From Nitrosomonas sp. Is35 (GTDB taxonomy: Bacteria; Pseudomonadota; Gammaproteobacteria; Burkholderiales; Nitrosomonadaceae), in contig NZ_JAWJZH010000001.1 of the NCBI RefSeq assembly GCF_033063295.1, positions 3,183,434 to 3,247,433 of the forward strand: DNA of 64,000 nt, written 5' to 3'. This document shows positions 36,257-45,524 of this stretch, in pieces. The position numbers were made by a program, and so were the translations under genes. The stretch's first letter is position 1. Every line of letters starts with the position of its first letter. The notes beneath the pieces were generated by a model. It had not been told where the DNA came from. It saw nothing but the letters and a program-made list of their open reading frames with translations, and did no database searches.

Positions 36257-38395
36257 TTATTGCCAGCTATAAAGCACCGAAAGAAAGGCGAAGTTGACCA
36301 TTTGATTGTTGTTTTGCGTCAATGTAGTGCCATCGGTATAGCGCCATCCCGTCCACGTCCATTCGTTGGTTTTAAAGTGATCCAGAATGTAATCCAGGCG
36401 CACACCCAGGTTCTTACGAATATCGTATCGAGCAAATAGCCGCAGGCTGGAGTATTGCGTTGAAATATTCGGAACGATATTGACTTGCGGCTCAAGCGTG
36501 ACTTTCTGATTGAATTTATCGGTGTAATCCGAGAACATGAAATTGGCGCCGGTTTCAAGCTTATCGGTTGGTTTGGCGGTGACTTCCATACCCACGGAAG
36601 TTCCTATGTTATGCAGATTGCTTCCCCAAATTTCACGAATTCCGTTATCGGTAATCGCGTTTCTAGAAGCCTGATCGATATGGGTTTCGTTACGTGAGAA
36701 CCATGCGGTTGCTTGCAGCCGCTCGGAAAATATATACGTGGCATCGAGTGAATAATTTCTTGCGGAGCCTTTGCGCAAGCCTAAACCGGACCCTGGCCGC
36801 TGGCCGTAATCATCAATCGACTCATCGATTGCAACTTGTATGGACAATGAATCGATCGGATCCCAATTAGCTAGAAAGCGGACTTTATCCCGGCTGCGAT
36901 CGGCAAGATTGGACGGTGCGATGAGATTGAAGAACGGAGCACCCGAATCGGTCGTATTGGTGAGAAAACTTGAACCGAAACGATCGCTGTGTATATATGA
37001 AATCGTACCGGTAATCGTGTCGGATAACGAGCGGCGCAATTCCGCGCGATAGAAAAGCTCATCGGTTCTAAAGCGGTGACCGGTATTGGTCGCCGTTCCG
37101 GTGCGATCCCGGTGTTCATAATCAATACCGCCGATCAAACGAAAATTGTGCGGCAGCGAATAGTTTGCTTCAAATTTACTGGTTATCGTGCGGAATGAAC
37201 GCGGATTATTCAGACCATTCCATGTATTGCCGTTCAAATCGTGCAAAGTGGCCATAGGGTTATAGAATCGTACCGGTGTTTTGTCGTCGCGATCCTCGAA
37301 ACGGAAGTTGGTATTGATCGATAACTTTTGCAGCGGACGCGCTGTCAATCCGGTTTGCGCCAGTACGGTATCGATACGCCCGCCCAAATTGGCGCCAATA
37401 CCGGGTGCGGTTAGCAGTCCCGGGGAAAATGAATCGGTTTGGGTCGCTCGCGTATAAGCAACTTTGAACGTGCCGCGGGTTGCTGGGGTAAAGCTATATC
37501 CACCGGATAGAAAACCCTGATGCGATTCGTTATCCGGCGCAAGTGCGATCGGTGCATATTGGCTGGGTGAAAAAATACCCCCGACGGTGCTGCCGCCGGT
37601 AGGTGTCAATAATGCATTTTTGTTGTTATACATCGTACCGTAATAGCCGCCCGATAATTGCAGATCTTTTCCCACATAATCCAGTGAAGCGCCAAAAATC
37701 CGGATGGTTGAGTTGATCGGTTCCGGAATAAATTCATAACCGCCGACTGCTCTCGGGCTGGGTCTGCCATCGAAACCACTGAGCCGAGGCTCGCCCAGCC
37801 GGTTTCCGCGCCCAAAAATACGATCCCCATCTTTTTCTTCATTACGGAAATGAAGGTTAAACTCGAGATTGCCAGGCAGGAATTGGTTAAAACTGAATCC
37901 GATCGATTGGCGCTCGGTACTTAATTGAGCAGGATTACCCGGTGTTCGCGTATCCGGTACGTGAGGATCGGTAGTGCCGATGCCGGTAACCGCAGTATTG
38001 ACCGTAAACGGCTCGTAGCGCGGTGTTTGGCTGTAATCGATAACATAGCCCCACTTGCCTTGTTTGCTGTGCTCAAAACGCACATCCCGGTTTTGGAATC
38101 CTAAATTTCGTCCCAGCAATTTGAACCATGTTCCGGTATCGTCGTAGCGTTTGGCAATATCGACATTAAAGATTCCATAAGGTCCTTCATTGCGCAAACC
38201 GGTATACTGGCCGAATCGCGCGTTATCATTGAACAATTGACCGGCACCGATATTCACCACGCTTCTCGGCTTGGAAAGTTCTTTTAAAGGATCGGCATCC
38301 GCTCCGGATGAATAGGCCGGAACTGCCGTCACGACGCATGTGAAAAACACCATTGCAGGTGAAAATTTTTTGCGGTTAAGCGTGTTAATGAACAT
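36257..38395 (-). CDS. MtrB/PioB-family outer-membrane porin for decaheme cytochrome
   Basis: 712 residues. After a signal peptide (PAMVFFTCVVTAVPAYS) comes PRSVVNIGAGQLFNDNARFGQYTGL and a long beta-barrel ending in LSVLYSWQ with a C-terminal aromatic, as outer-membrane proteins do. MtrB/PioB porins sheathe a decaheme cytochrome so electrons can cross the outer membrane; the adjacent gene encodes that cytochrome. I use ATG 38395, which has GGAG nine bases upstream, instead of the frame start at 38410, which is 2 bp after the cytochrome gene. No N-terminal CxxC pair typical of Shewanella MtrB is seen. Confidence 0.88.
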   Translation of the reverse strand: MFINTLNRKKFSPAMVFFTCVVTAVPAYSSGADADPLKELSKPRSVVNIGAGQLFNDNARFGQYTGLRNEGPYGIFNVDIAKRYDDTGTWFKLLGRNLGFQNRDVRFEHSKQGKWGYVIDYSQTPRYEPFTVNTAVTGIGTTDPHVPDTRTPGNPAQLSTERQSIGFSFNQFLPGNLEFNLHFRNEEKDGDRIFGRGNRLGEPRLSGFDGRPSPRAVGGYEFIPEPINSTIRIFGASLDYVGKDLQLSGGYYGTMYNNKNALLTPTGGSTVGGIFSPSQYAPIALAPDNESHQGFLSGGYSFTPATRGTFKVAYTRATQTDSFSPGLLTAPGIGANLGGRIDTVLAQTGLTARPLQKLSINTNFRFEDRDDKTPVRFYNPMATLHDLNGNTWNGLNNPRSFRTITSKFEANYSLPHNFRLIGGIDYEHRDRTGTATNTGHRFRTDELFYRAELRRSLSDTITGTISYIHSDRFGSSFLTNTTDSGAPFFNLIAPSNLADRSRDKVRFLANWDPIDSLSIQVAIDESIDDYGQRPGSGLGLRKGSARNYSLDATYIFSERLQATAWFSRNETHIDQASRNAITDNGIREIWGSNLHNIGTSVGMEVTAKPTDKLETGANFMFSDYTDKFNQKVTLEPQVNIVPNISTQYSSLRLFARYDIRKNLGVRLDYILDHFKTNEWTWTGWRYTDGTTLTQNNNQMVNFAFLSVLYSWQ

Positions 38396-38412
38396 GATAT
38401 TTGTCTCCATTC

Positions 38413-39375
38413 TTAGCGCTGAAATACGCTTTCATTGCGAATGTTTTCAGGCATGTTGCTGCCGTGAACCTGGGTGTGGCAATTGGCGCATCCACGCGCA
38501 AGCGTGTTTCTGGCATAAGCGCCCGTGAGCGTGCCGGAGCTGCCTTGGTGCGTGTTCGGCTCGTGGCATTGCTGGCATAGGAATGGGGAACGGGTGCGCA
38601 ATAAATTAGGCGCTGTGGTGCCATGTGGATTGTGGCAAATCGCGCAATTTTCCTGTACCGGCGGATGGTTGTAGACAAAGGGGCCGCGCTTTTCCATGTG
38701 GCAGGTATAGCAAGTATCGTTGACGCTATCCCGCACCATTTTGCTTGGACCGGCTGAACCATGCGGATTGTGGCAATCCGAACAAATAACCTTGCCTTCA
38801 CGGATGGGGTGGCGGTACGGACGGTTAATCAGCTGGCGCATCTCCTTATGGCAGTTAAAGCAAACCTCAGGCTGCGTGTTGCGGTTGCGCACTTTGTCCT
38901 GTTCGGTATGAATGGTGTGGCAGGACGTGCATGCGACATCGCGATTCGCGTGGGTGCTGCCAGGCCAATGCATGCGCTTGCCGCCTTGATGGCATGCTAA
39001 GCAGGCGTTATTCCTGTCCTCAATGGAATTGACGGATTTTTTCCCGAATGTCCGTTGCGGCATGAGCGCTTTGTCCGGTGAGTCTTCATGACTTCCGCCC
39101 TCACCGTGGCAGCTGGTGCATGTTGGGGTTCTATGATCGGCAGTGGTACCATGCTTGGTTTTCCCGATAGCGAGAATGGGATTGTCACTGTTTTCGTCAT
39201 GGCACGCCGTGCACTTACCGTCGCCGCGCAGAATAAGATCTTGAGGAGGGTCATCGTCATCATCGTCAAGCTCGGCTGAGCTGACGGGTTGCGGTAATAC
39301 AGCGATAATGAATGCAAGAATAAAAGCCAATAACCCAGGCACAGCAATTTGCCTGATTTTGATGATTGTTAACAT
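38413..39375 (-). CDS. Decaheme c-type cytochrome, MtrA/MtoA-like
   Basis: 320 residues with a signal peptide (AVPGLLAFILAFIIAVLPQPVSSA). Ten CxxCH haem-binding motifs are present (CTACH, CTSCH twice, CLACH, CFNCH, CSDCH, CYTCH, CAICH, CQQCH, CANCH), the count expected for the MtrA/DmsE decaheme family. The start 39375 has Shine-Dalgarno AGAGGA. It is followed by the MtrB-like porin, so the two form an outer-membrane electron conduit; whether electrons flow in or out is not decided by sequence. Confidence 0.93.
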   Translation of the reverse strand: MLTIIKIRQIAVPGLLAFILAFIIAVLPQPVSSAELDDDDDDPPQDLILRGDGKCTACHDENSDNPILAIGKTKHGTTADHRTPTCTSCHGEGGSHEDSPDKALMPQRTFGKKSVNSIEDRNNACLACHQGGKRMHWPGSTHANRDVACTSCHTIHTEQDKVRNRNTQPEVCFNCHKEMRQLINRPYRHPIREGKVICSDCHNPHGSAGPSKMVRDSVNDTCYTCHMEKRGPFVYNHPPVQENCAICHNPHGTTAPNLLRTRSPFLCQQCHEPNTHQGSSGTLTGAYARNTLARGCANCHTQVHGSNMPENIRNESVFQR

Positions 39376-39583
39376 GCCTATTTCCTCTACTCTTTGATAG
39401 TTTGCTTGGGGGCGCATTATTGGCGGTAGAGAGAAAAAGTTCTGTGAGTTTTGTCACGCGCATGAGCGGATTATCCATCACTCATCTTATTTTTTGATAA
39501 ATTGAGTCTAAATATCACTAAAGATCAGTCAGTTATCCGTACTAGCGATGAAATATGAAGATTGAAAATGAAAGGAAAAAAGA

Positions 39584-40771
39584 ATGCAAATCTGCGGCGC
39601 CGATCCGTCTGCCAGCATCGTGATGAATGATCCCGTCATTTGCTGGAGCGAGGATAACGAAGAAAAATCCGCCCGCTGGCGTTGTGAAAAAGGATTGCCA
39701 CCACCCAAACGGGTGCAAGTCATTGACGACCGCATGCCAGCCGATACCGCTTATCGTCTGGCTTGTGAAGGGACAGCATTATTGTGGCGCGGTGATTTCC
39801 AAAATGCACGCCAACTGTTGCAAGCAATGGCGCGACGGGTGGATAAAAAGAAACCGGAGAAAAACCCCCGCCAGCAGCCGGTTTTCACGCCCGCTGAGGC
39901 ATTTCACCGTCACCGTCTGGCGCAATCGCAGCGTGCTCGCACGCTGGAGAAGCTGCTGATTCCATTCAATCCCGATCACACAATCCCGCTGCGCCGCGCA
40001 CCGGATGTGCACGCCGCGTGCCTGGAAGCCTATGGGGCTTGCACCGGAGCGTATATTGCCTCGCTGCGCGAGTTGCTGGGATTGATCGGCGCTTACGAAT
40101 GGCGCAAGAAAGGGATTGAAATTGCCGCGCTGGGTATGACGATACACCCGCATTACGGCGTGTTTGCACCGATCCGCAGCGAGTATGTAAAGCTGATCGC
40201 ACAGGCGCCGCTGCCCCAACTGCTGGCAACACAATCCATTGCATTCGACATCGGCACCGGCACCGGCGTATTGGCTGCGGCATTGGCATCGCGCGGCATC
40301 CAGCACATCGTCGCAACCGACCAGGATGCGCGCGCGCTAGCCTGTGCGCACGACAACTTAACGCGGTTGAACTTGATCAACCAGGTAGAGCTGGTGCAAG
40401 CCGATCTCTTTCCCGCAGGACAAGCCGCCCTGATCGTTTGCAACCCGCCGTGGATCCCGGCACGTCCCAGCTCGCCGCTGGAACATGCCATTTTCGACCC
40501 GGAAAGCCGCATGCTGCGCGGATTTCTGCACGGTTTGCGCGATCACCTGCTCGCAGATGGCGAAGGCTGGCTGATCTTGTCGGATTTTGCTGAGCATTTG
40601 GGATTGCGCACGCGGGAAGAATTGCTGCAAATGATCGACGCTGCGAATTTGAAAGTGCTGGGACGCACCGATATTAAACCGCACCATCCACGTGTTTCAG
40701 ACACCAGTGATCCGCTGCACGCCGCCCGGGCGGCGGAATTGACGTCATTATGGCGGCTGGCCGTAAAATAG
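39584..40771 (+). CDS. SAM-dependent methyltransferase with NPPW motif
   Basis: 395 residues. The C-terminal half is a class-I methyltransferase: FDIGTGTGVLAAALASRG (motif I), ATDQDARALACAHDNL and VCNPPWIPARPSSP, where NPPW is the catalytic motif of amide/base N-methyltransferases such as PrmC/HemK or RsmC-like enzymes. The N-terminal 190 residues do not resemble a known domain. The substrate is not recognisable. Shine-Dalgarno AAAGGA supports the start. Confidence 0.75.
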   Translation: MQICGADPSASIVMNDPVICWSEDNEEKSARWRCEKGLPPPKRVQVIDDRMPADTAYRLACEGTALLWRGDFQNARQLLQAMARRVDKKKPEKNPRQQPVFTPAEAFHRHRLAQSQRARTLEKLLIPFNPDHTIPLRRAPDVHAACLEAYGACTGAYIASLRELLGLIGAYEWRKKGIEIAALGMTIHPHYGVFAPIRSEYVKLIAQAPLPQLLATQSIAFDIGTGTGVLAAALASRGIQHIVATDQDARALACAHDNLTRLNLINQVELVQADLFPAGQAALIVCNPPWIPARPSSPLEHAIFDPESRMLRGFLHGLRDHLLADGEGWLILSDFAEHLGLRTREELLQMIDAANLKVLGRTDIKPHHPRVSDTSDPLHAARAAELTSLWRLAVK

Positions 40772-40782
40772 CCGGGGAATTG

Positions 40783-41112
40783 CTACAACTCGGTGTACTT
40801 TTTCGCACTGCCTTTGGATTTCTCCACCGGATATTTGAGCGCGTTTTTCTCGATTTTCTCCAGCACGATCTGCTTCACGTCCAGATCGTATTTGTCGGCC
40901 AGCAGCAAAGCAAACGCGATCACATCAGCCAGCTCTTCTTTGACACTATCGATATCTGCCTGCTCCGGCGCTTTCCACAAAAAAACCTCGAGCAACTCAG
41001 CCGCCTCGATATTCAACGCCATTGCCAAGTCTTTCGCATTATGAAATTGCGCCCAATCGCGCTCATCGCGGAATTGCCGCAAGATTTCGGTGAGTTGTTG
41101 GATGTCGTTCAA
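40783..41112 (-). CDS. MazG-like nucleotide pyrophosphohydrolase (dUTPase-like fold)
   Basis: 109 residues from the TTG at 41112. NDIQQLTEILRQFRDERDW, AMALNIEAAELLEVFLW and KEELADVIAFALLLADK are the MazG/RS21-C6 helices, with EEL..D metal-binding residues. These enzymes hydrolyse non-canonical (d)NTPs. The upstream frame to 41163 also begins with TTG and overlaps the antitoxin gene, so I prefer the shorter start. Confidence 0.85.
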   Translation of the reverse strand: MNDIQQLTEILRQFRDERDWAQFHNAKDLAMALNIEAAELLEVFLWKAPEQADIDSVKEELADVIAFALLLADKYDLDVKQIVLEKIEKNALKYPVEKSKGSAKKYTEL

Positions 41113-41125
41113 TTTTCTCGATCCG

Positions 41126-41365
41126 TTATTGCGCAGCGCCTTTTCCAGCTTCCAATTCGGCAATGGAATCCAATAGTCGCCGAGCGTTTGCAGGCGAGCT
41201 GAGCAAATACAAGGTTTCTTCCAGCGCTTGATAATCTTCGAGTGAGATCAGAACAACCGACGCTCCCTTTTTCCGGGTAATAATCACAGGTGCATGATCG
41301 TTGCAAACCCGTTCCATTGTTTTGCCTAAGTTAGCGAGTGCTGCTGTGTAGCTGATTGCATCCAT
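41126..41365 (-). CDS. Phd/YefM-family antitoxin (orphan)
   Basis: 79 residues. MDAISYTAALANLGKTMERV, then APVIITRKKGASVVLISLEDYQALEETLYLL, is the complete YefM/Phd antitoxin with its C-terminal toxin-binding tail. No YoeB-like toxin frame follows; instead the MazG gene starts within 14 bp. The peptide SRKLN read just after the stop in the MazG frame faintly resembles a YoeB N-terminus, but this is too short to call. The start at 41365 is the ATG of the usual MDAISYTA opening. Confidence 0.85.
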   Translation of the reverse strand: MDAISYTAALANLGKTMERVCNDHAPVIITRKKGASVVLISLEDYQALEETLYLLSSPANARRLLDSIAELEAGKGAAQ

Positions 41366-41443
41366 CAAAAGCACCATCCTCAAAACAGAATAACTTACTC
41401 AAATTTATTATGTAGATGCAATGAATGATATGCAGTACAAAAT

Positions 41444-43675
41444 CTAAATACTCTTTTCAGATACTTCAGAAGAGCTCATATCTATGAGATTTTTTAAAAG
41501 AACTACATATTCTTCTTCACTTTCATTACTCAAGCTTTTGACCTCTTCCTTTAGTCTTTCTATGTCCGAATCACAAAGCTTTAAGCGCTCAGTTCTTAAT
41601 GCAAAAGCAAACTCTAATGCTGCTTCGCCTTGCTGACGAGAATTCATTCTAAATACCCCAGAAAGAATGTCCGTCATACGACGACTAACTTCTTCATGTG
41701 AAGAATAATCAAGTTCAGACGAATGTGCAGTACGCAATAAGGCAGCTTGAATTACACCGTCGTTGTAACGAGTAAAATTTTCTGGGTCAAGCACGACTTG
41801 CTGAAAAGTATCAGATGCCAATCGATGATCATCGTCTTCGAATTTATTAAATTCTCTTGCATGTTGAAGAATCAAAGCTGCCGTTAGTAGTACTGCGACA
41901 GAATGATCAGACTTCTCATCGTAACCGTCTTTCCAAAATGCAAAGTCTTTCCGCAACTTTAAATTTTTATCGCCATGTAAAGTAGCAGGTAAGAAAGCAT
42001 TTTGTTTCACACCTTGATTTTGACGCAATTCGTCTACTCGATTCGTAAGACAAGAAAAACTGGTTAAATCTCTCGAGTCGAAAATTTTTAACTCAGCTTT
42101 GTATGTATCCTCAATAGTACGACCGATTGCAAGACTTTCCATAATAGAAATATTGATAACTGAATTACTCGCTGAAAATTTAAGATTGTTCTTAAGCTGC
42201 ACGCAATCATTAATTGATTCGGCTAATTGAAAACCGATCATGTAGTGACGAGCACCGATATGGATGTCACGCAAACTTCTACTTATTGAAAGTAATTTTG
42301 TTCCACGGCCAATCACTGCAGCAACTATAAGTAAGGCCTTCTCCTCATCGATATGACATGAATTGTTTTCTAAGTCATTGGCACTAATAACCTTTATAGC
42401 TTCTTTTCCTTCTCTAATCTTTCCAATGCGAAATGCGCATATATCAGCTAATTTTTTAGAATCCTTATCATCTTGATACACAATAGCTTGAACCGAAAGT
42501 GGTACACATTGCATGATCTCTTTTTCAAGAAATTTTTCAAAAACATCACTCTGAAGCAGATTCTCACCTTCTATAAAAATGGAGCGTGTTTTGCTTCCTA
42601 CTTCTCCTGCTTTCATGAGTGAAAAAAATTTCAGATCAGAGTATTTAGATCCAACTTCAAACCATCTTTTTTGTCTGTGAGTGGGTATCTTTAGCAATAC
42701 CGACTTAAGCGGCACATCTTCGTGAGTAAAACTTTCCCCAACTATGCGTAAATCACGTAATCCCGATTGATTTTCAAAGTTGCTATTCGAATTCACTGAA
42801 TCAAATGCATAAATAGCTTGTTCGCTATCCTTAGCATTTCTAAAAGTAACTAGTGTTATGACTTCCGAAGGGAAACAACGAGTAAGTTTTCCCCAATCTC
42901 TTTGCATCGCCATAGAAGATGATGCTGAGATGATACAAAAAGAAGTACCTCTAAGAGGAATTGGTATTTTTTTGATTCCTCCGTAAGAATGAAAACTCTC
43001 AACCCTAGGTCGTGGTTTCCCATAGAATTCATGATAAAGTTCGCGCAAGACATATGCCAAACTGGCGATTCCCATGGTATCAACGAAGATAACTTCTATA
43101 GATTCCTGAGTCTCTTTTTCTCGTTCGGCAATTTTGCTCAGTATCGTATAAGCAAGAAAATGAACTCGTTCAGTTTCATGGAGAGCTTCTTCAGCTCGTA
43201 AAAAATATTTAGAACGATTTTTTGATGGTTTAACAAAAATAAATCCAGCAGGTGCAGGTATTAAAACTTTCGGTGTATCAAATAAATTCCGTAATCCTTC
43301 ACGAAAAATCTTTTCTTTATGTTTTATTTCAATCAAGGGAAACGAATTATGATGATTCTTTACACATTCTGGCTTTCCAAAACTTCCTGACTTATCTAAT
43401 TTGCAAATTGCCACACATACTTTAGAACTTGCACGCTCGAGCGCCTGTTTCACTCCGTCATTCGTCTTAAATGATTCAGTTAATTGCGCAAACTCACTAG
43501 GAATACAAACAAAAATGATAGCATCAGGAAAAAGAGCTCGTCGCAACGCTTGTGTTAAACAATCAGCCAAATCTGCTGGGCTAACGATACCTTGAGACTT
43601 AAATAAGAATCGATAATCTAATATAGGCCCGTCGTTCTCTTCATCACGAATATCTATTGAAAAATAGCCTCGCAT
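41444..43675 (-). CDS. Large phosphoribosyltransferase-like protein of a two-gene AT-rich system, function unknown
   Basis: 743 residues, AT-rich, not recognised by name. Two alpha/beta regions look like phosphoribosyltransferase folds: one around 190-280 (IEVIFVDTMGIASLAYVL, then RGTSFCIISASSSMAMQRD) and one around 390-490 (VQAIVYQDDKDSKKLADI, then ALLIVAAVIGRGTKLLSISRSLRD). The PRPP-loop-like segments lack the usual acidic DD pair, so the fold may be inactive or adapted. A charged C-terminal helical region (from about 600) ends with a probable coiled coil. It starts 2 bp after the GHKL gene stop, with a likely Shine-Dalgarno inside that gene, so translation is coupled. Confidence 0.5.
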   Translation of the reverse strand: MRGYFSIDIRDEENDGPILDYRFLFKSQGIVSPADLADCLTQALRRALFPDAIIFVCIPSEFAQLTESFKTNDGVKQALERASSKVCVAICKLDKSGSFGKPECVKNHHNSFPLIEIKHKEKIFREGLRNLFDTPKVLIPAPAGFIFVKPSKNRSKYFLRAEEALHETERVHFLAYTILSKIAEREKETQESIEVIFVDTMGIASLAYVLRELYHEFYGKPRPRVESFHSYGGIKKIPIPLRGTSFCIISASSSMAMQRDWGKLTRCFPSEVITLVTFRNAKDSEQAIYAFDSVNSNSNFENQSGLRDLRIVGESFTHEDVPLKSVLLKIPTHRQKRWFEVGSKYSDLKFFSLMKAGEVGSKTRSIFIEGENLLQSDVFEKFLEKEIMQCVPLSVQAIVYQDDKDSKKLADICAFRIGKIREGKEAIKVISANDLENNSCHIDEEKALLIVAAVIGRGTKLLSISRSLRDIHIGARHYMIGFQLAESINDCVQLKNNLKFSASNSVINISIMESLAIGRTIEDTYKAELKIFDSRDLTSFSCLTNRVDELRQNQGVKQNAFLPATLHGDKNLKLRKDFAFWKDGYDEKSDHSVAVLLTAALILQHAREFNKFEDDDHRLASDTFQQVVLDPENFTRYNDGVIQAALLRTAHSSELDYSSHEEVSRRMTDILSGVFRMNSRQQGEAALEFAFALRTERLKLCDSDIERLKEEVKSLSNESEEEYVVLLKNLIDMSSSEVSEKSI

Positions 43676-43677
43676 GA

Positions 43678-44844
43678 TTACTTCTTGCTCGACAATGGAA
43701 TCAGGATTGAAAATGATGTGCCAACAGTCCTTGACAATTTTTTCCTATTGTTCAGCAAGTGACTGGGTGCAAATTCTTGTTTTGAACTATCTGAAAAGTT
43801 TTGGTATAAGCAAAGCCGACCAGTTCTTAGTTGAAGAAAAGCCTTCAGCTTAACCAAGCTTTTTATAACAGTATCAAGCCCGACCCCCGTGCCTCTAATG
43901 TTTTTAGTCGTTTTTCCGAGTTTAAATGCTTCCCTAACTAATTTTTCCTCTTCGTCAATCAGAATATTCTCGGCACAAGCATTTGGATCAATATGTGATA
44001 ACCATCTCTTAGCTATACCTGGACCACTATCAATAACGGTTACCTCAAGAAAATCAATTATTCTGGTCGCTGTATAATCTAATAACGCCTTTTGATAAAA
44101 CATATGATGCGGCGCATCACTCAGTGCATTTATTGACCCTGTATCTTTCGGATTAAATGCAATATATTTTGCAACAATACTTCTGACATTTGGATAATCC
44201 CAACAATATTCTCTCCCACACTCATCTGTAGTCGCATGATCATTAGTATTTTCAAATAGCTCACGAATAAGCAGGCTTATTGTTTGAATATGTGTTTCTG
44301 GCAGGTATCGAAGAGTAGAGGGAGCACAACACTTTATAAGTCGTTGCGTTAATAATTCAAAATCTCTAATTCCTCGCAATCCTTGTACGTCGGGACGTTC
44401 GTATAGTGGTATTAGAAATTCATTTCTCGCGCCCGCAAAGCAAGCTAGAATTGCTCCACGAGCATTCATTGTTTCGCGTAATTTACTTGTTTGCATAGCC
44501 TCAATATACGAAGCTGCTTGAGCTAATACTTCAGATTTCTTTAGAGTATTCCACTTGGAGTCTACTATATAGGGAGCCATATAGCATGCAATTAGCCCAT
44601 GAGGTTGATGTAATAGTTTTGCATATGAAAGAACTCCAGCTTTCTGACTATATGGAAATAATCTATTTTTGTTATGACTGCGCGACCATGTAGCAATAAA
44701 TTGAATTATTGCAGAAGTAATTCCAAAACCACCGCCTTGCATTAAGTGTTCCGGCAAACGTATGTCTACAGTTGAATTATTCTGAAGTTCGGAATATAAA
44801 TCTTCAATCTGAATCAGAGTATGATTCGACTTAAATGAAATCAT
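43678..44844 (-). CDS. GHKL ATPase-domain protein, partner of the PRTase-like protein
   Basis: 388 residues, AT-rich. The C-terminal half is a GHKL (HATPase) domain: N-box RELFENTNDHA (194-204), G1 DSGPGI (272-277), G2 RGTGVGL (317-323), and a closing strand GTSFSILIP. No HisKA, receiver or membrane segment is present, so it is not an ordinary sensor kinase. Residues 24-55 (VDIRLPEHLMQGGGFGITSAIIQF) look STAS-like. GHKL proteins in bacterial defence operons act as switches, which is the inferred role here. It is the first gene of the pair. Confidence 0.65.
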   Translation of the reverse strand: MISFKSNHTLIQIEDLYSELQNNSTVDIRLPEHLMQGGGFGITSAIIQFIATWSRSHNKNRLFPYSQKAGVLSYAKLLHQPHGLIACYMAPYIVDSKWNTLKKSEVLAQAASYIEAMQTSKLRETMNARGAILACFAGARNEFLIPLYERPDVQGLRGIRDFELLTQRLIKCCAPSTLRYLPETHIQTISLLIRELFENTNDHATTDECGREYCWDYPNVRSIVAKYIAFNPKDTGSINALSDAPHHMFYQKALLDYTATRIIDFLEVTVIDSGPGIAKRWLSHIDPNACAENILIDEEEKLVREAFKLGKTTKNIRGTGVGLDTVIKSLVKLKAFLQLRTGRLCLYQNFSDSSKQEFAPSHLLNNRKKLSRTVGTSFSILIPLSSKK

Positions 44845-44923
44845 TTTATCTTCTAAATCAAAAAATTAAATCTAGTCACTCTGATAGTATCCACACAGAG
44901 ATAAAGTCATTAATAGATTGCTA

Positions 44924-45271
44924 CTACCCCGGAACACACCAAGTTCCACCTTTTCCGATCTCCTCATGCAACCATATCGGATCAAGATCAGCACCATTCG
45001 GCCATGTGAGCGCACCGAATTCAATGCGAACTTGATTGAATAATTGAGCATCTTTCAATGCAGAAAAAAAACCGGCTTTTTCACTGAAAATAAGTTGCGA
45101 CATATCGACGATACCGGTCGTGCCATCGTTACAAGTCACTGAAAGGCAATAATCAGGCAGAACAGCAACGGTGCGTGCTCGCCACGGCACTGATGCCGTT
45201 ACTTCACTGGTGCTGGATGGTGAGTTAACTTTTTCTGTCGGCATTAATTCAAATTGCTTATTTATATACAT
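44924..45271 (-). CDS. DUF2442 domain-containing protein
   Basis: 115 residues. TVAVLPDYCLSVTCNDGTTGIVDMSQLI, then FNQVRIEFGALTWPNGADLDPIWLHEEI, is the DUF2442 core that often sits beside RelE/BrnT toxins. Its ATG lies inside the end of the relE gene (14-bp overlap); an alternative ATG at 45244 shortens it. It is likely the third member of the toxin-antitoxin operon, of unknown function. Confidence 0.8.
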   Translation of the reverse strand: MYINKQFELMPTEKVNSPSSTSEVTASVPWRARTVAVLPDYCLSVTCNDGTTGIVDMSQLIFSEKAGFFSALKDAQLFNQVRIEFGALTWPNGADLDPIWLHEEIGKGGTWCVPG

Positions 45272-45524
45272 CTTTACGATGGCCGATAGTTAATACCAAT
45301 ACTGTCAGCTTCTCATCGGCAATATGACAAATCATGCGATAGTCTCGCACACGGTAGCGCCATAAATTGGATAGATCATGACTCAATTGCTTTCCAAATC
45401 TGCGCGGATCTTTATCGGTTGCGATACGTTCACGAAAATATCGCAGGATATCTTGTTGCGCCGGATGATCGAGTTTTCGCAGCTCTTTTACTGCCGCATC
45501 GTCAAACTCAACCTTCCAGATCAA
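45258..45524 (-). CDS. RelE/ParE-family toxin
   Basis: 88 residues. VEFDDAAVKELRKLDHPAQQDILRYFRER, KDPRRFGKQL, WRYRVRDYRMICHI and VLTIGHRKDVY follow the RelE fold with catalytic-type Arg residues in the C-terminal strands. Probable TTG start (45524) preceded by GGAG; the next start upstream (45542) overlaps the antitoxin further. It cleaves or blocks mRNA or a gyrase target, depending on subfamily; family knowledge only. Confidence 0.88.
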   Translation of the reverse strand: MIWKVEFDDAAVKELRKLDHPAQQDILRYFRERIATDKDPRRFGKQLSHDLSNLWRYRVRDYRMICHIADEKLTVLVLTIGHRKDVYK

